Assembly (NCBI RefSeq): GCF_900188445.1
Contig: NZ_FZOR01000025.1
Coordinates: 62,001-126,000, forward strand
Direction of reading: 5' to 3'
Origin: Actinomadura meyerae
GTDB taxonomy: Bacteria; Actinomycetota; Actinomycetes; Streptosporangiales; Streptosporangiaceae
DNA length: 64,000 bases
Position numbers and translations under genes: made by a program. The stretch's first letter is position 1. Each line of letters starts with the position of its first letter. This document shows positions 1-6,432 of this stretch, in pieces. The notes under the pieces were generated by a model. The model searched no databases. It saw only the letters and a list, made by a program, of their open reading frames with translations, and was not told the DNA's origin.

Positions 1-119
1 GCAAGCCCGAGGAGCCGACGAGCCCGCCGTCGGAGACCCCGGCCCCCACCCCGCCACCGGCGTCCAGCCCGGCTCCGGCTCCGACCCCGGTGACCGGCGA
101 CCTGCCCGTCACCGGCTGA
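1..119 (+). CDS. C-terminal tail of a Pro/Thr-rich, probably secreted protein ending in LPVTG (partial)
   Basis: Only the last 38 codons lie in the window; the frame enters at base 3 and stops at TGA 117-119. The segment is almost entirely Pro, Ala, Thr and Ser with a few Glu, as in wall-spanning or surface-exposed linkers. It ends in Asp-Leu-Pro-Val-Thr-Gly. LPXTG is the sortase sorting signal, but a functional signal is normally followed by a hydrophobic helix and a basic tail, and here the stop follows the glycine directly. It may be a truncated sorting signal or a chance match. A strong hairpin follows five bases after the stop. The function of the rest of the protein cannot be seen. Confidence 0.6.
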   Translation, partial: KPEEPTSPPSETPAPTPPPASSPAPAPTPVTGDLPVTG

Positions 120-123
120 GACT

Positions 124-160
124 CCGCGGGGTGCCGGGCGGCCGGCCCGGCACCCCGCGG
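124..160 (+). terminator. Strong hairpin terminator
   Basis: A perfect 16-bp stem (124-139 pairing with 145-160) with a 5-base loop lies 5 bases after the stop of the upstream partial gene. There is no T-run, which is usual for actinomycete terminators. Confidence 0.75.
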
Positions 161-263
161 GTCCACATCCGGCCACCCCGCCCCGTCCCCGCGGACGCCG
201 CACGCGGGCGCCCGGCGCGACCTAGAATCCGGTTCTCTGCCGGAGATCGAGAGGGGTCGCCCG

Positions 264-1073
264 ATGGACGGGCAGGAAGCGGCTTCCGCCGGCGATGCGC
301 TCCAATCGCACATCCCGCACTCAGCGCGGGTCTGGAACTACCTGCTGGGCGGCAAGGACAACTTCGAGGCCGACCGCCGGGCCGCCGAGCACTCCATCAG
401 CCTGAAACCCGACATGGTCGAGCAGGCCCGCGCCGACCGGGCGTTCCTCGGCAGGGCCGTCCGGTACCTGGCGGGCGACCAGGGCGTCCGCCAGTTCCTC
501 GATATCGGCACCGGGCTGCCCACGGCCGACAACACGCACCAGGTCGCGCAGCGCGTCGCCCCCGAGAGCCGCATCGTCTACGTCGACCACGACCCCCTGG
601 TGCTGGCGCACGCGCGAGCCCTGCTGACCAGCAGCCCCGAGGGGGCGTGCCACTACATCGACGCGGACCTGCGCGACCCGGACGGGATCCTCGCCAAGGC
701 CGAAACCCTGCTGGACTTCACCCGCCCGGTCGCCGTCATGCTCGTCGGCATCCTGCACCACATCGAGGACGCCGAGGACTCCCACGCGATCGTGCGGCGG
801 CTGATGGCGGCAGTGCCGTCCGGCAGCCGCCTCGTCATCAACCACCCGACCAGCGTGGTGCACGGCGAGCGGTCGGAGCGCAGCGCGCGGATGTGGAACG
901 AGTCCGGCGGCAGGCCCACCGTCACCCTGCGCACCCCCGCCCAGATCGCCGCGTACTTCGACGGCCTCGAACTGGACGAGCCGGGCGTGGTGTCCTGCTC
1001 CCGCTGGCGTCCGGACCCCCTCTTCCGCGAGCCAGAGGTGGACGCCTTCTGCGGCGTCGGCCGCAAACCCTAG
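264..1073 (+). CDS. SAM-dependent methyltransferase, DUF574 family
   Basis: This 269-aa protein matches the actinobacterial DUF574 (Methyltransf_19) family of class I methyltransferase folds. Seen features are the family N-terminal block with His-Ser-Ala-Arg-Val-Trp-Asn-Tyr-Leu-Leu-Gly-Gly-Lys-Asp (about residues 19-32), the SAM-binding glycine motif FLDIGTG (78-84) and the acidic Asp-His-Asp pair near 108-110. These proteins occur in many copies in streptomycetes and actinomadurae, and the substrate is generally unknown. ATG 264 is preceded by a purine-rich GAGAGGGG Shine-Dalgarno. The gene stands alone between a terminator and an AT-rich intergenic patch. Confidence 0.9.
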   Translation: MDGQEAASAGDALQSHIPHSARVWNYLLGGKDNFEADRRAAEHSISLKPDMVEQARADRAFLGRAVRYLAGDQGVRQFLDIGTGLPTADNTHQVAQRVAPESRIVYVDHDPLVLAHARALLTSSPEGACHYIDADLRDPDGILAKAETLLDFTRPVAVMLVGILHHIEDAEDSHAIVRRLMAAVPSGSRLVINHPTSVVHGERSERSARMWNESGGRPTVTLRTPAQIAAYFDGLELDEPGVVSCSRWRPDPLFREPEVDAFCGVGRKP

Positions 1074-1114
1074 CCCGGACCGCGATGGCGCACGCCACAC
1101 CGCTCCGCCTTGTA

Positions 1115-1136
1115 TTTACACAATCACCCTTGTAAA
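1115..1136. promoter_or_regulatory. AT-rich inverted repeat upstream of membrane protein gene
   Basis: TTTACA (1115-1120) and TGTAAA (1131-1136) are perfect inverted arms 10 bp apart in an unusually AT-rich patch, immediately before an AAGGAGG motif at 1138-1144. It could be a regulator site or part of a promoter; no cognate regulator is evident. Confidence 0.35.
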
Positions 1137-1178
1137 AAAGGAGGAAATAGGTCGACTGCGGAAGCCTGGCGGTGCGAG

Positions 1179-1649
1179 ATGTCCGATGGAGCCGAGGTCG
1201 TCGTCGCCTGCGTCCTCGTCCTGGCCGCGGCCGTGTGGGTCGGCGGGTTCGTCGCGATCGGCGTGGTCGCACGGGTCAGCGTCCGGACGCTCGGCCCGGC
1301 CGACCGGGTCGCGTTCTTCCGGTCGCTGGGCCGCGTCTACCTGGGAGTGGGAACCGGCGCGCTGGTGCTGGCCCTGGGCAGCGGCGCCGCTCTGCTCGCC
1401 GGCCGTCCGTGGGACGGCACGCTCACCGCGACCGCCGCACTGGCCGCCGCCCTAGTGGCCGCACTCGCCTCCGGCGTCCTCCAGGCCCGCCGGATGACCC
1501 GCCTGCGCCGCGAAGCCCTGGCCCACCCGGACGACGCCTCCCTGGCGACCCGCGTCCACCGAGGCGCCCGCAACGCGGGCCTGCTACGCGCCGCCATCGG
1601 CGTGCTGACCCTCGCCCTAACCCTCCTCGGAACCGCCCTGGCCCTGTAG
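1179..1649 (+). CDS. Small integral membrane protein (CopD/DUF2269-like topology)
   Basis: The product is 156 aa from ATG 1179. It has about four hydrophobic helices: an N-terminal one containing Ala-Val-Trp-Val-Gly-Gly, two in the middle and one at the C-terminus, with a basic loop (RRMTRLRREAL) between helices three and four. The arrangement resembles CopD/DUF2269/DUF4149-type membrane proteins, but no metal-binding motif is clear and the function is unknown. The start is awkward: a perfect AAGGAGG lies at 1138-1144, about 34 bases upstream of ATG 1179, and no start codon in frame sits at normal spacing behind it. An in-frame ATG at 1110 would precede that motif. Confidence 0.6.
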   Translation: MSDGAEVVVACVLVLAAAVWVGGFVAIGVVARVSVRTLGPADRVAFFRSLGRVYLGVGTGALVLALGSGAALLAGRPWDGTLTATAALAAALVAALASGVLQARRMTRLRREALAHPDDASLATRVHRGARNAGLLRAAIGVLTLALTLLGTALAL

Positions 1650-1679
1650 CCCCTCTGATTCGCCGGGCGGCCGAACCGC

Positions 1680-1805
1680 TCACCGCAGCAAGGCCGCCAA
1701 CATCAGGCCGACCACGATCAACCCCATGCCGGTGCCGACGAGCACGCCATGCACCATGCCCAAGGCATACCGGTCGGACGCGCGCCGGTGCCGCGGGCCG
1801 TTCAT
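1680..1805 (-). CDS. Very small membrane protein coupled to ATP-binding protein
   Basis: A 41-aa ORF begins at ATG 1805-1803, which overlaps the TGA stop of the upstream ATP-binding gene (ATGA, 1802-1805), indicating translational coupling. The N-terminal third is basic and polar. The remainder is one hydrophobic segment, roughly residues 16-40 (Val-Leu-Val-Gly-Thr-Gly-Met-Gly-Leu-Ile-Val-Val-Gly-Leu), ending in Leu-Leu-Arg. It looks like a single-pass membrane peptide. Family unknown. The coupling is the main argument that it is real. Confidence 0.5.
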   Translation of the reverse strand: MNGPRHRRASDRYALGMVHGVLVGTGMGLIVVGLMLAALLR

Positions 1806-2278
1806 GTGAACCTCACCCGGAACCAGACCTTGACGTCGTCCTTGGGCAGCATCGTGATGCCCCACTGGTCGCTGAACAGGGATACCAGGTCCAGTCCGCG
1901 ACCGCCCTCGGCGTCAGGTGCGGCGTCCTGCTTCTGGGGCCGCGACCCGCCCGGCCGACCGTCGTTGTGGACGGCGACCTCCGCCCAACCGCCGTCCAGC
2001 TTGCAGGTCACCCGGACGTGCAGCCCCGTCCCGTACAGGACGGCGTTCGTGAGGATCTCCGAGAGTGACTGAAGAGCGTCGTCCACCTTGGGGTGCCCCT
2101 TGCCGAACTGCTGCTCGAGGACGTCCCGCAACCATCGCCGCCCCTCCGGGACGCTCTCCACCTCGGCTGGCAGCCGAAGAGCCCCCTCGCCCGCTGAGGC
2201 CCGTCCACTCGCCGTGCCGTGCGTCTCCCCGCTCTCCTGAGCCGCGAGACGCCTGCCCGCCTGTCCACCGAAGGCCAT
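1802..2278 (-). CDS. ATP-binding protein, anti-sigma factor kinase (HATPase_c_2, RsbW-like)
   Basis: GHKL-type ATPase of the small regulatory kind (SpoIIAB/RsbW family) abundant in actinomycetes. Visible motifs are the N box (Ser-Glu-Ile-Leu-Thr-Asn-Ala), the G1 box (His-Asn-Asp-Gly-Arg-Pro-Gly-Gly) and the G2 box (Glu-Gly-Gly-Arg-Gly-Leu-Asp-Leu-Val). The chosen ATG 2278 follows GAGGGG by nine bases and gives 158 aa. GTG 2380 would add 34 residues but starts inside a repeated GTGACC motif. The gene is divergent from an XRE-DUF5753 regulator followed by DUF397, the layout of whiJ/abaA-type developmental clusters, so a role in controlling a sigma factor or the neighbouring regulator is inferred. 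Confidence 0.8.
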   Translation of the reverse strand: MAFGGQAGRRLAAQESGETHGTASGRASAGEGALRLPAEVESVPEGRRWLRDVLEQQFGKGHPKVDDALQSLSEILTNAVLYGTGLHVRVTCKLDGGWAEVAVHNDGRPGGSRPQKQDAAPDAEGGRGLDLVSLFSDQWGITMLPKDDVKVWFRVRFT

Positions 2279-2370
2279 GAGGCGCATCCCCTCATCCGCT
2301 GCGAACGTGCTCGTCCGAATACGCCGAAGATCCGGACACGTCGCGTCACGAGTCGTTACGCTCCGAGTTT

Positions 2371-2434
2371 GAGTGACCACCCATGCGGTGGCAAGCGATT
2401 CAAGTGACCTAGGTCAAAAAATCGTTGGTCACTC
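2371..2434. promoter_or_regulatory. Divergent operator region with GTGACC half-sites
   Basis: Between the ATPase and XRE genes lie GAGTGACC (2371-2378), the perfect palindrome TGACCTAGGTCA (2405-2416) and GGTCACTC (2427-2434). All share the half-site GTGACC/GGTCAC. The position fits autoregulation by the adjacent XRE protein (inference). Confidence 0.5.
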
Positions 2435-2461
2435 GGTGGACGAACTTCCCGGGAGGTAACG

Positions 2462-3319
2462 ATGACCGCAAGACGGACGAGCCCCACGGTCCGCCGTCGC
2501 CGTCTGGCGGCGATCATGCGCCAGTTGCGGAGGGACGCGAAGAAGACCCGTGAGGAGGCAGCGGCGTTCGCTGGCATCAGCCCCGTCACGATCAGCCGGA
2601 TCGAGGCGGCGGCGCACAACCCGAAGCCCGGTGACATCGCGATGCTGTGCAGGTTCTACGACCTCGGCGAACAAGAGACCGACGAACTCGTCACGCTGGC
2701 CCGCCAGTGCAGGATCAAGGGGTGGTGGCAGAAGTACGACCTGCCGGAGATCGTCAGTGCGTACACCGGCCTGGAGGAAGAGGCCAACACCATCCAGCAG
2801 TACAGCGTCGACGTGCTCCCCGGCCTCCTCCAGACGGAGGCCTACCTCCGAGCACTACTCGCGGCAGAGTTGCGGACCTATTCTGAAGGGGAGATCGATC
2901 GGATGGTCGCTGTCCGCATGAAGCGACAGGAACGCCTCACCGCGGACAACCCCCTGAAGACCTGGTTCGTACTCAATGAGGACGGCATCCGGAGACTGGT
3001 CGGAGGTCCCGAGGTGATGCGCGAACAGCTTCAACGCCTGGTGGACGTGTCGCGGGGCGACAACGTGGATCTTCAAGTCCTCCCCTTCGGCGCTGGGGCG
3101 CACCCGGCCATCGCCAGCGGGGGCTTCAGCCTCCTTAACTTCCCCGAACGGATCGACCCGGATGTCGTGTATCTCGAGTTGCGGCTGAATGGCCTCTACC
3201 TGGAGGAGCCGATCGAAGTCGAGACGTACGCCCTCCTGTTCAATCAGCTGCGCGCCCGGGCTCTGGGGCCGGACGAGTCGCGTTCTCTGATCAAAGAAGT
3301 GTCCGCAAGCTGGTCCTGA
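2462..3319 (+). CDS. XRE-family transcriptional regulator with DUF5753 domain
   Basis: A 285-aa protein. The N-terminal helix-turn-helix (about 15-70) contains Arg-Glu-Glu-Ala-Ala-Ala-Phe-Ala-Gly-Ile-Ser-Pro-Val-Thr-Ile-Ser-Arg-Ile-Glu. The C-terminal DUF5753 domain (about 95-280) is recognised from YTGLEEEA, QQYSVDVLPGLLQTEAYLRAL and the later ERIDPDVVYLE segment. Streptomyces members (WhiJ, AbaA-associated regulators) work with a downstream DUF397 protein and a nearby anti-sigma-like ATPase. Both are present here. ATG 2462 has GGGAGG six to eleven bases upstream. Confidence 0.93.
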   Translation: MTARRTSPTVRRRRLAAIMRQLRRDAKKTREEAAAFAGISPVTISRIEAAAHNPKPGDIAMLCRFYDLGEQETDELVTLARQCRIKGWWQKYDLPEIVSAYTGLEEEANTIQQYSVDVLPGLLQTEAYLRALLAAELRTYSEGEIDRMVAVRMKRQERLTADNPLKTWFVLNEDGIRRLVGGPEVMREQLQRLVDVSRGDNVDLQVLPFGAGAHPAIASGGFSLLNFPERIDPDVVYLELRLNGLYLEEPIEVETYALLFNQLRARALGPDESRSLIKEVSASWS

Positions 3320-3330
3320 ATGAGGTGCCC

Positions 3331-3534
3331 ATGCTTCTGAGTGACGATCTTGCTTGGCGCAAGAGCCGGCACAGTGCGAACAACGGTGGATGTGTCGAGG
3401 TCGGGGCCTGTGGCCGCGGTGGGACGGCCGTCCGGGACAGCAAGGACCCCGACGGGCCGAAGCTGGCATTCAGTACCGCGTCATGGCGCGCCTTCCACGC
3501 TGAGGTTCTGGCGGGACGGCACGACCTCCCGTGA
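3331..3534 (+). CDS. DUF397 domain small protein
   Basis: A 67-aa protein that is entirely DUF397: LAWRKSRHS near the N-terminus, then an Asn-Asn-Gly-Gly-Cys-Val-Glu-Val core, a VRDSKDPDGP turn and a C-terminal Trp-Arg-Ala-Phe. In whiJ-like loci such proteins act as partners or antagonists of the adjacent DUF5753 regulator (family knowledge). ATG 3331 is favoured because GAGG (3322-3325) is correctly spaced; an in-frame GTG at 3325 would add two residues. It starts 11 bases after the regulator stop, so the two are co-transcribed. Confidence 0.92.
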   Translation: MLLSDDLAWRKSRHSANNGGCVEVGACGRGGTAVRDSKDPDGPKLAFSTASWRAFHAEVLAGRHDLP

Positions 3535-3564
3535 CCAGCTCGTCGTGCTAGGACGGTTCTGCCG

Positions 3565-4185
3565 CTAGTCCGTCGGCTCGACGGGTTGGCGGAGGATGGT
3601 TCTCAGCTTGTCGGGGGCGGCTCGGCGGGGGTCTCCCAGGTAGACCTCGTGGTGGTGGCCGGTCATGCGCAGGTTGTTCGCCGCCAGGTACTCGTTGTGG
3701 AGCTTGGCGAGGATGGGGCCCTCGTCGTCGTAGGGGCCGATGTGCAGGACCTGGGCGCAGAGGCCCTCGTGCATCGGCTCATGGCGGACGTCCTCGATCG
3801 TGGGGAGGCCCTTCTTCGCCAGTGCGGCCTTCTTCGCGTCGTTGACGAAGTCTTCGGTGATCCAGTCGGGCTGGCTGATGAGCATGCGCCATTGCCAGGC
3901 GTCCTTGTCCCGGGCGGTGAACACCTCCGGGCGGTCGGACCACCACAGCCCTTCGAGCGGTCCGACGACGAAGTCCCGGCCGAGGTCGCGCTTGCTGCCG
4001 AACTTGATCGTGTAGGCGACGGTGTAGAGCGCCTCGACGGCGCGGGCGTAGGCGGCGCTGGTGTTGGGGTCGCCGCTGCCGTCGACGGCGATGAACCGCT
4101 GGGCGGGCACGTCGACCAGCTCCCAGTCGCGGTTCCTCGGCGCGTAGCACCGCTTGAGCTCTCGCTTGACGTCATAGCGCGTCAT
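3565..4185 (-). CDS. GyrI-like small-molecule-binding domain protein
   Basis: A 206-aa single-domain protein of the GyrI-like (SHS2/AraC effector-binding) superfamily. Typical features are the N-terminal strand VPAQRFIAVDGSGDPN, the central Gly-Leu-Trp-Trp motif (LEGLWWSD) and the C-terminal HEGLCAQVLHIGPYDDE followed by HHHEVYLGDPRRA. Stand-alone members bind or hydrolyse hydrophobic small molecules or serve as effector sensors. Its start overlaps the end of the PadR gene by 14 bases, so it belongs to a PadR-controlled operon and probably handles the PadR ligand (inference). Confidence 0.85.
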   Translation of the reverse strand: MTRYDVKRELKRCYAPRNRDWELVDVPAQRFIAVDGSGDPNTSAAYARAVEALYTVAYTIKFGSKRDLGRDFVVGPLEGLWWSDRPEVFTARDKDAWQWRMLISQPDWITEDFVNDAKKAALAKKGLPTIEDVRHEPMHEGLCAQVLHIGPYDDEGPILAKLHNEYLAANNLRMTGHHHEVYLGDPRRAAPDKLRTILRQPVEPTD

Positions 4186-4744
4186 GGCCGTCGCCTTCCT
4201 GGGAGGAACCGCCGGCCAGCTCCGCCCGGTAGGCGTCCAGCCACCGCTGCTCGGCGGTGAGCTGGCCCAGCGTGTAGTCGAACACGGCGCGGGCGAAAGG
4301 CGGCATCCACGGCTGGCCGTCGCGGGTCGCGCCGATGGCGGCGATCTTCTCCGCGAGGGCCGCGGCCCGCCGGTCGAGCGCGGCCCGCAGCCGCTCGGGC
4401 GGGATGGCCGGCTGGTTCGCGAGGCCGACCAGGACAGGCGGGTACACGGGCCGGAGTTCGGCCACCGCCGCCTCGGCCGCCTCCGCGCACGCGCGGCGCC
4501 CCTCGGCCGTCGGCCCGTACACCCGCCGGGCCTTGCCCCGCGCCGGCCGCTCCGCGTCGACCTCGGCGATCAGGCCGCGGTCGCGCAGCCGGGCCAGCAG
4601 GTAGTAGATCGAGCTGAACCCGATCTCGGTCCACTCGCGCATGCCGCGGGCGCTGATGACCTCGTCCAGCTCGTAGCCGTGCCTCGGCTTCTCCAGCAGC
4701 AGGCCGAGCAGGGTCAGCTCGGCGGGCGTCAACTCGGCGGCCAT
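4172..4744 (-). CDS. PadR-family transcriptional repressor
   Basis: A 190-aa protein with an N-terminal PadR winged helix (about 8-85: LTLLGLLLEKPRHGYELDEVI, then SSIYYLLARLRDRGLIA) and a C-terminal helical dimerisation domain of the PadR_C type. PadR proteins are usually ligand-released repressors of their own operons. A near-perfect 22-bp palindrome lies four bases upstream of the start codon and should be its operator. The GyrI-like gene downstream overlaps it by 14 bases. Confidence 0.92.
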   Translation of the reverse strand: MAAELTPAELTLLGLLLEKPRHGYELDEVISARGMREWTEIGFSSIYYLLARLRDRGLIAEVDAERPARGKARRVYGPTAEGRRACAEAAEAAVAELRPVYPPVLVGLANQPAIPPERLRAALDRRAAALAEKIAAIGATRDGQPWMPPFARAVFDYTLGQLTAEQRWLDAYRAELAGGSSQEGDGHDAL

Positions 4745-4747
4745 GGC

Positions 4748-4769
4748 TTTATCCTAGTACTAGAATAAA
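4748..4769. promoter_or_regulatory. PadR operator palindrome
   Basis: A 22-bp near-perfect palindrome with arms TTTATCCTAGT and ACTAGAATAAA (one mismatched pair) lies 4-25 bases upstream of the padR start. It is a local AT-rich island in GC-rich sequence. PadR sites are typically such ATAC/GTAT-like palindromes over the promoter. Confidence 0.7.
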
Positions 4770-4805
4770 GGGGTGGCCACGGTGATCGTCCGGCCGGGGC
4801 GTGAG

Positions 4806-5609
4806 TCAGGCGGCGGAGCGGGTCTTCAGCGGGTGGGCGCTGCCCTCCAGGAGCGTCCGGGCCACCAGGGGCGGGTCGTCCGCCATGGGGACGTGGCCGC
4901 AGCCCTCCAGCCAGACGAAGCGGGCGTTCGGGAGCCGGCGCTGGGCGCGGATGGCCTGGCTGCGCAGGAGCAGGCGATCCTTGGTGCCCCAGGCGATGGT
5001 GACGGGGACGTCGGCGCAGGAGCCGCGGAAGCGGGCGGTGCGGCCGGCGTCCAGCGTGGGTTCGAAGCCGGGGGCGTCGCGCATGGCGCGGGCGTCGCCG
5101 GTGAGCGCCTCCATGTCCATCAGGTCGGGACGGCCGTAGATCATCCCGAACATGAGGGTGCGGCGGCGCGGGGAGCGGGCCAGGCGGGTGAGGAAGGTCT
5201 CCGGGACCCGGGCGCCGAGGCGGGACGCGCGCAGCACCGACATGGCGTAGCGGAGTTCGAGGGCGTTGAAGAAGCCCGCCGGGGACAGCGCCGTGGCGGA
5301 GCTGGCGAGGCCGCGGTCGGCCGCTTCGAGCGCGAACAGACCGCCGAGCGAGTTGCCCGCGACGTGCGGGCGGTCGAGGCCGAGCTCGGCGAAGCCCTCC
5401 GCGAGCGCGTCGATGGCGGTGTCGAGGGTGTAGGGGGTGCCGTGCGGGAGCGGCGGGGAGTCGCCGAAGCCGGGCAGGTCGACGGCGATGACGTCGCGTT
5501 CGGCGGCGAGCAGGTCCATGACCGGGGCCCACCCCTGGCGGCGGTGGCCGATGCCGTGCAGCAGGACGAGCGGCGGGCCTTCGCCGCGGCGATCGAAGAC
5601 GATGTCCAC
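4806..5609 (-). CDS. Alpha/beta hydrolase
   Basis: A 267-aa alpha/beta-hydrolase fold protein. The oxyanion motif LLHGIGHRRQGW (about 16-27), VDLPGFGDS, the nucleophile elbow Gly-Asn-Ser-Leu-Gly-Gly (Ser near 91) and the terminal His motif GCGHVPM (about 236-242) are all present. An Asp near WGTKDRLL is the likely acid. The Asn before the catalytic Ser is a common variant. Substrate unknown; this sequence type is usually an esterase or C-C hydrolase. It is co-directional with and 49 bases downstream of the SigE-like sigma gene, so read-through is possible. Confidence 0.88.
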   Translation of the reverse strand: MDIVFDRRGEGPPLVLLHGIGHRRQGWAPVMDLLAAERDVIAVDLPGFGDSPPLPHGTPYTLDTAIDALAEGFAELGLDRPHVAGNSLGGLFALEAADRGLASSATALSPAGFFNALELRYAMSVLRASRLGARVPETFLTRLARSPRRRTLMFGMIYGRPDLMDMEALTGDARAMRDAPGFEPTLDAGRTARFRGSCADVPVTIAWGTKDRLLLRSQAIRAQRRLPNARFVWLEGCGHVPMADDPPLVARTLLEGSAHPLKTRSAA

Positions 5610-5657
5610 GGCCGCAGGGTAGGCCGGAAGTTACTCAGCGGTCACTAGTGATGCTCG

Positions 5658-6209
5658 TCACTGGGCGCTCGGGGTGCACTCGGCCGGGCGGCGGTGCTCC
5701 AGGGCGTCGCGGAGCTGGCCGCGGCCCCGGTGGATGCGGGAGCGGACGGTGCCGAGCTTCACGTTCAGGGTCGCGGCGATCTCCTCGTAGGAGAGCCCCT
5801 CGATGTCGCACAGCACGACCGCCGCGCGGTACTCGGGGGCGAGGGAGTCGAGCGCCTTCTGGATGTCGGCGTCGAGGTGCCGGTCGTCGTAGGCCTGCGC
5901 GGGGGACGGCTCGCGCCCCTGCAGGCGCTCGGCGGCGTCGTCGGCGAGGGAGTCGAACCGGATCCGCTGCTTGCGCCGGGCGCGGTCGAGGAACAGGTTC
6001 GTCGTGATCCGGTGCAGCCATCCCTCGAACGTGCCGGGGCTGTAGGACGACAGCGAGCGGAACACCCGGATGAAGACGTCCTGGGTCAGGTCCTCGGCGT
6101 CGTGCCGGTTGCCGGTCAGCCGGTACGCCAGCCGGAACACCCGGGTCGAGTGCTCGCTGACGATCTCCTCCCACGTCGGCGGGGTCCACGCCATCGCGCC
6201 TGCGCTCAC
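5658..6209 (-). CDS. sigE: ECF RNA polymerase sigma factor, SigE-like
   Basis: About 183 aa. Region 2 (RVFRLAYRLTGNRHDAEDLTQDVFIRVFRS, GWLHRITTNLFLDRARR) and region 4 (LCDIEGLSYEEIAATLNVKLGTVRSRIHRGR) closely resemble the actinobacterial SigE orthologue of mycobacteria, which directs envelope-stress transcription. The start was set at GTG 6209 behind GGGGG; ATG 6194 (MAWTPPTWEE) is equally plausible. In mycobacteria sigE is followed by the anti-sigma rseA, htrA and tatB. Here the downstream co-directional gene is a hydrolase and no anti-sigma gene is adjacent, which is unusual. Confidence 0.85.
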   Translation of the reverse strand: MSAGAMAWTPPTWEEIVSEHSTRVFRLAYRLTGNRHDAEDLTQDVFIRVFRSLSSYSPGTFEGWLHRITTNLFLDRARRKQRIRFDSLADDAAERLQGREPSPAQAYDDRHLDADIQKALDSLAPEYRAAVVLCDIEGLSYEEIAATLNVKLGTVRSRIHRGRGQLRDALEHRRPAECTPSAQ

Positions 6210-6432
6210 CACTACCCCCGTCTGATACTGAATCGTTACGGCCAAGCATGCCGGTACCCAGATAAGAGCCGTGTAAGGACCCTGGGAATGGCCGGATGAG
6301 GCGATGTGGGATGCGACTCACCGCGGGATGTGACCCATCTCATTGGACCGGGCGCCAATAGGCATTGAGTTCGCGCGCCGTCCGGCAGCAGGATCGGGAT
6401 CGGACCCACCCCGACACCTGCGAGGACGTGGC

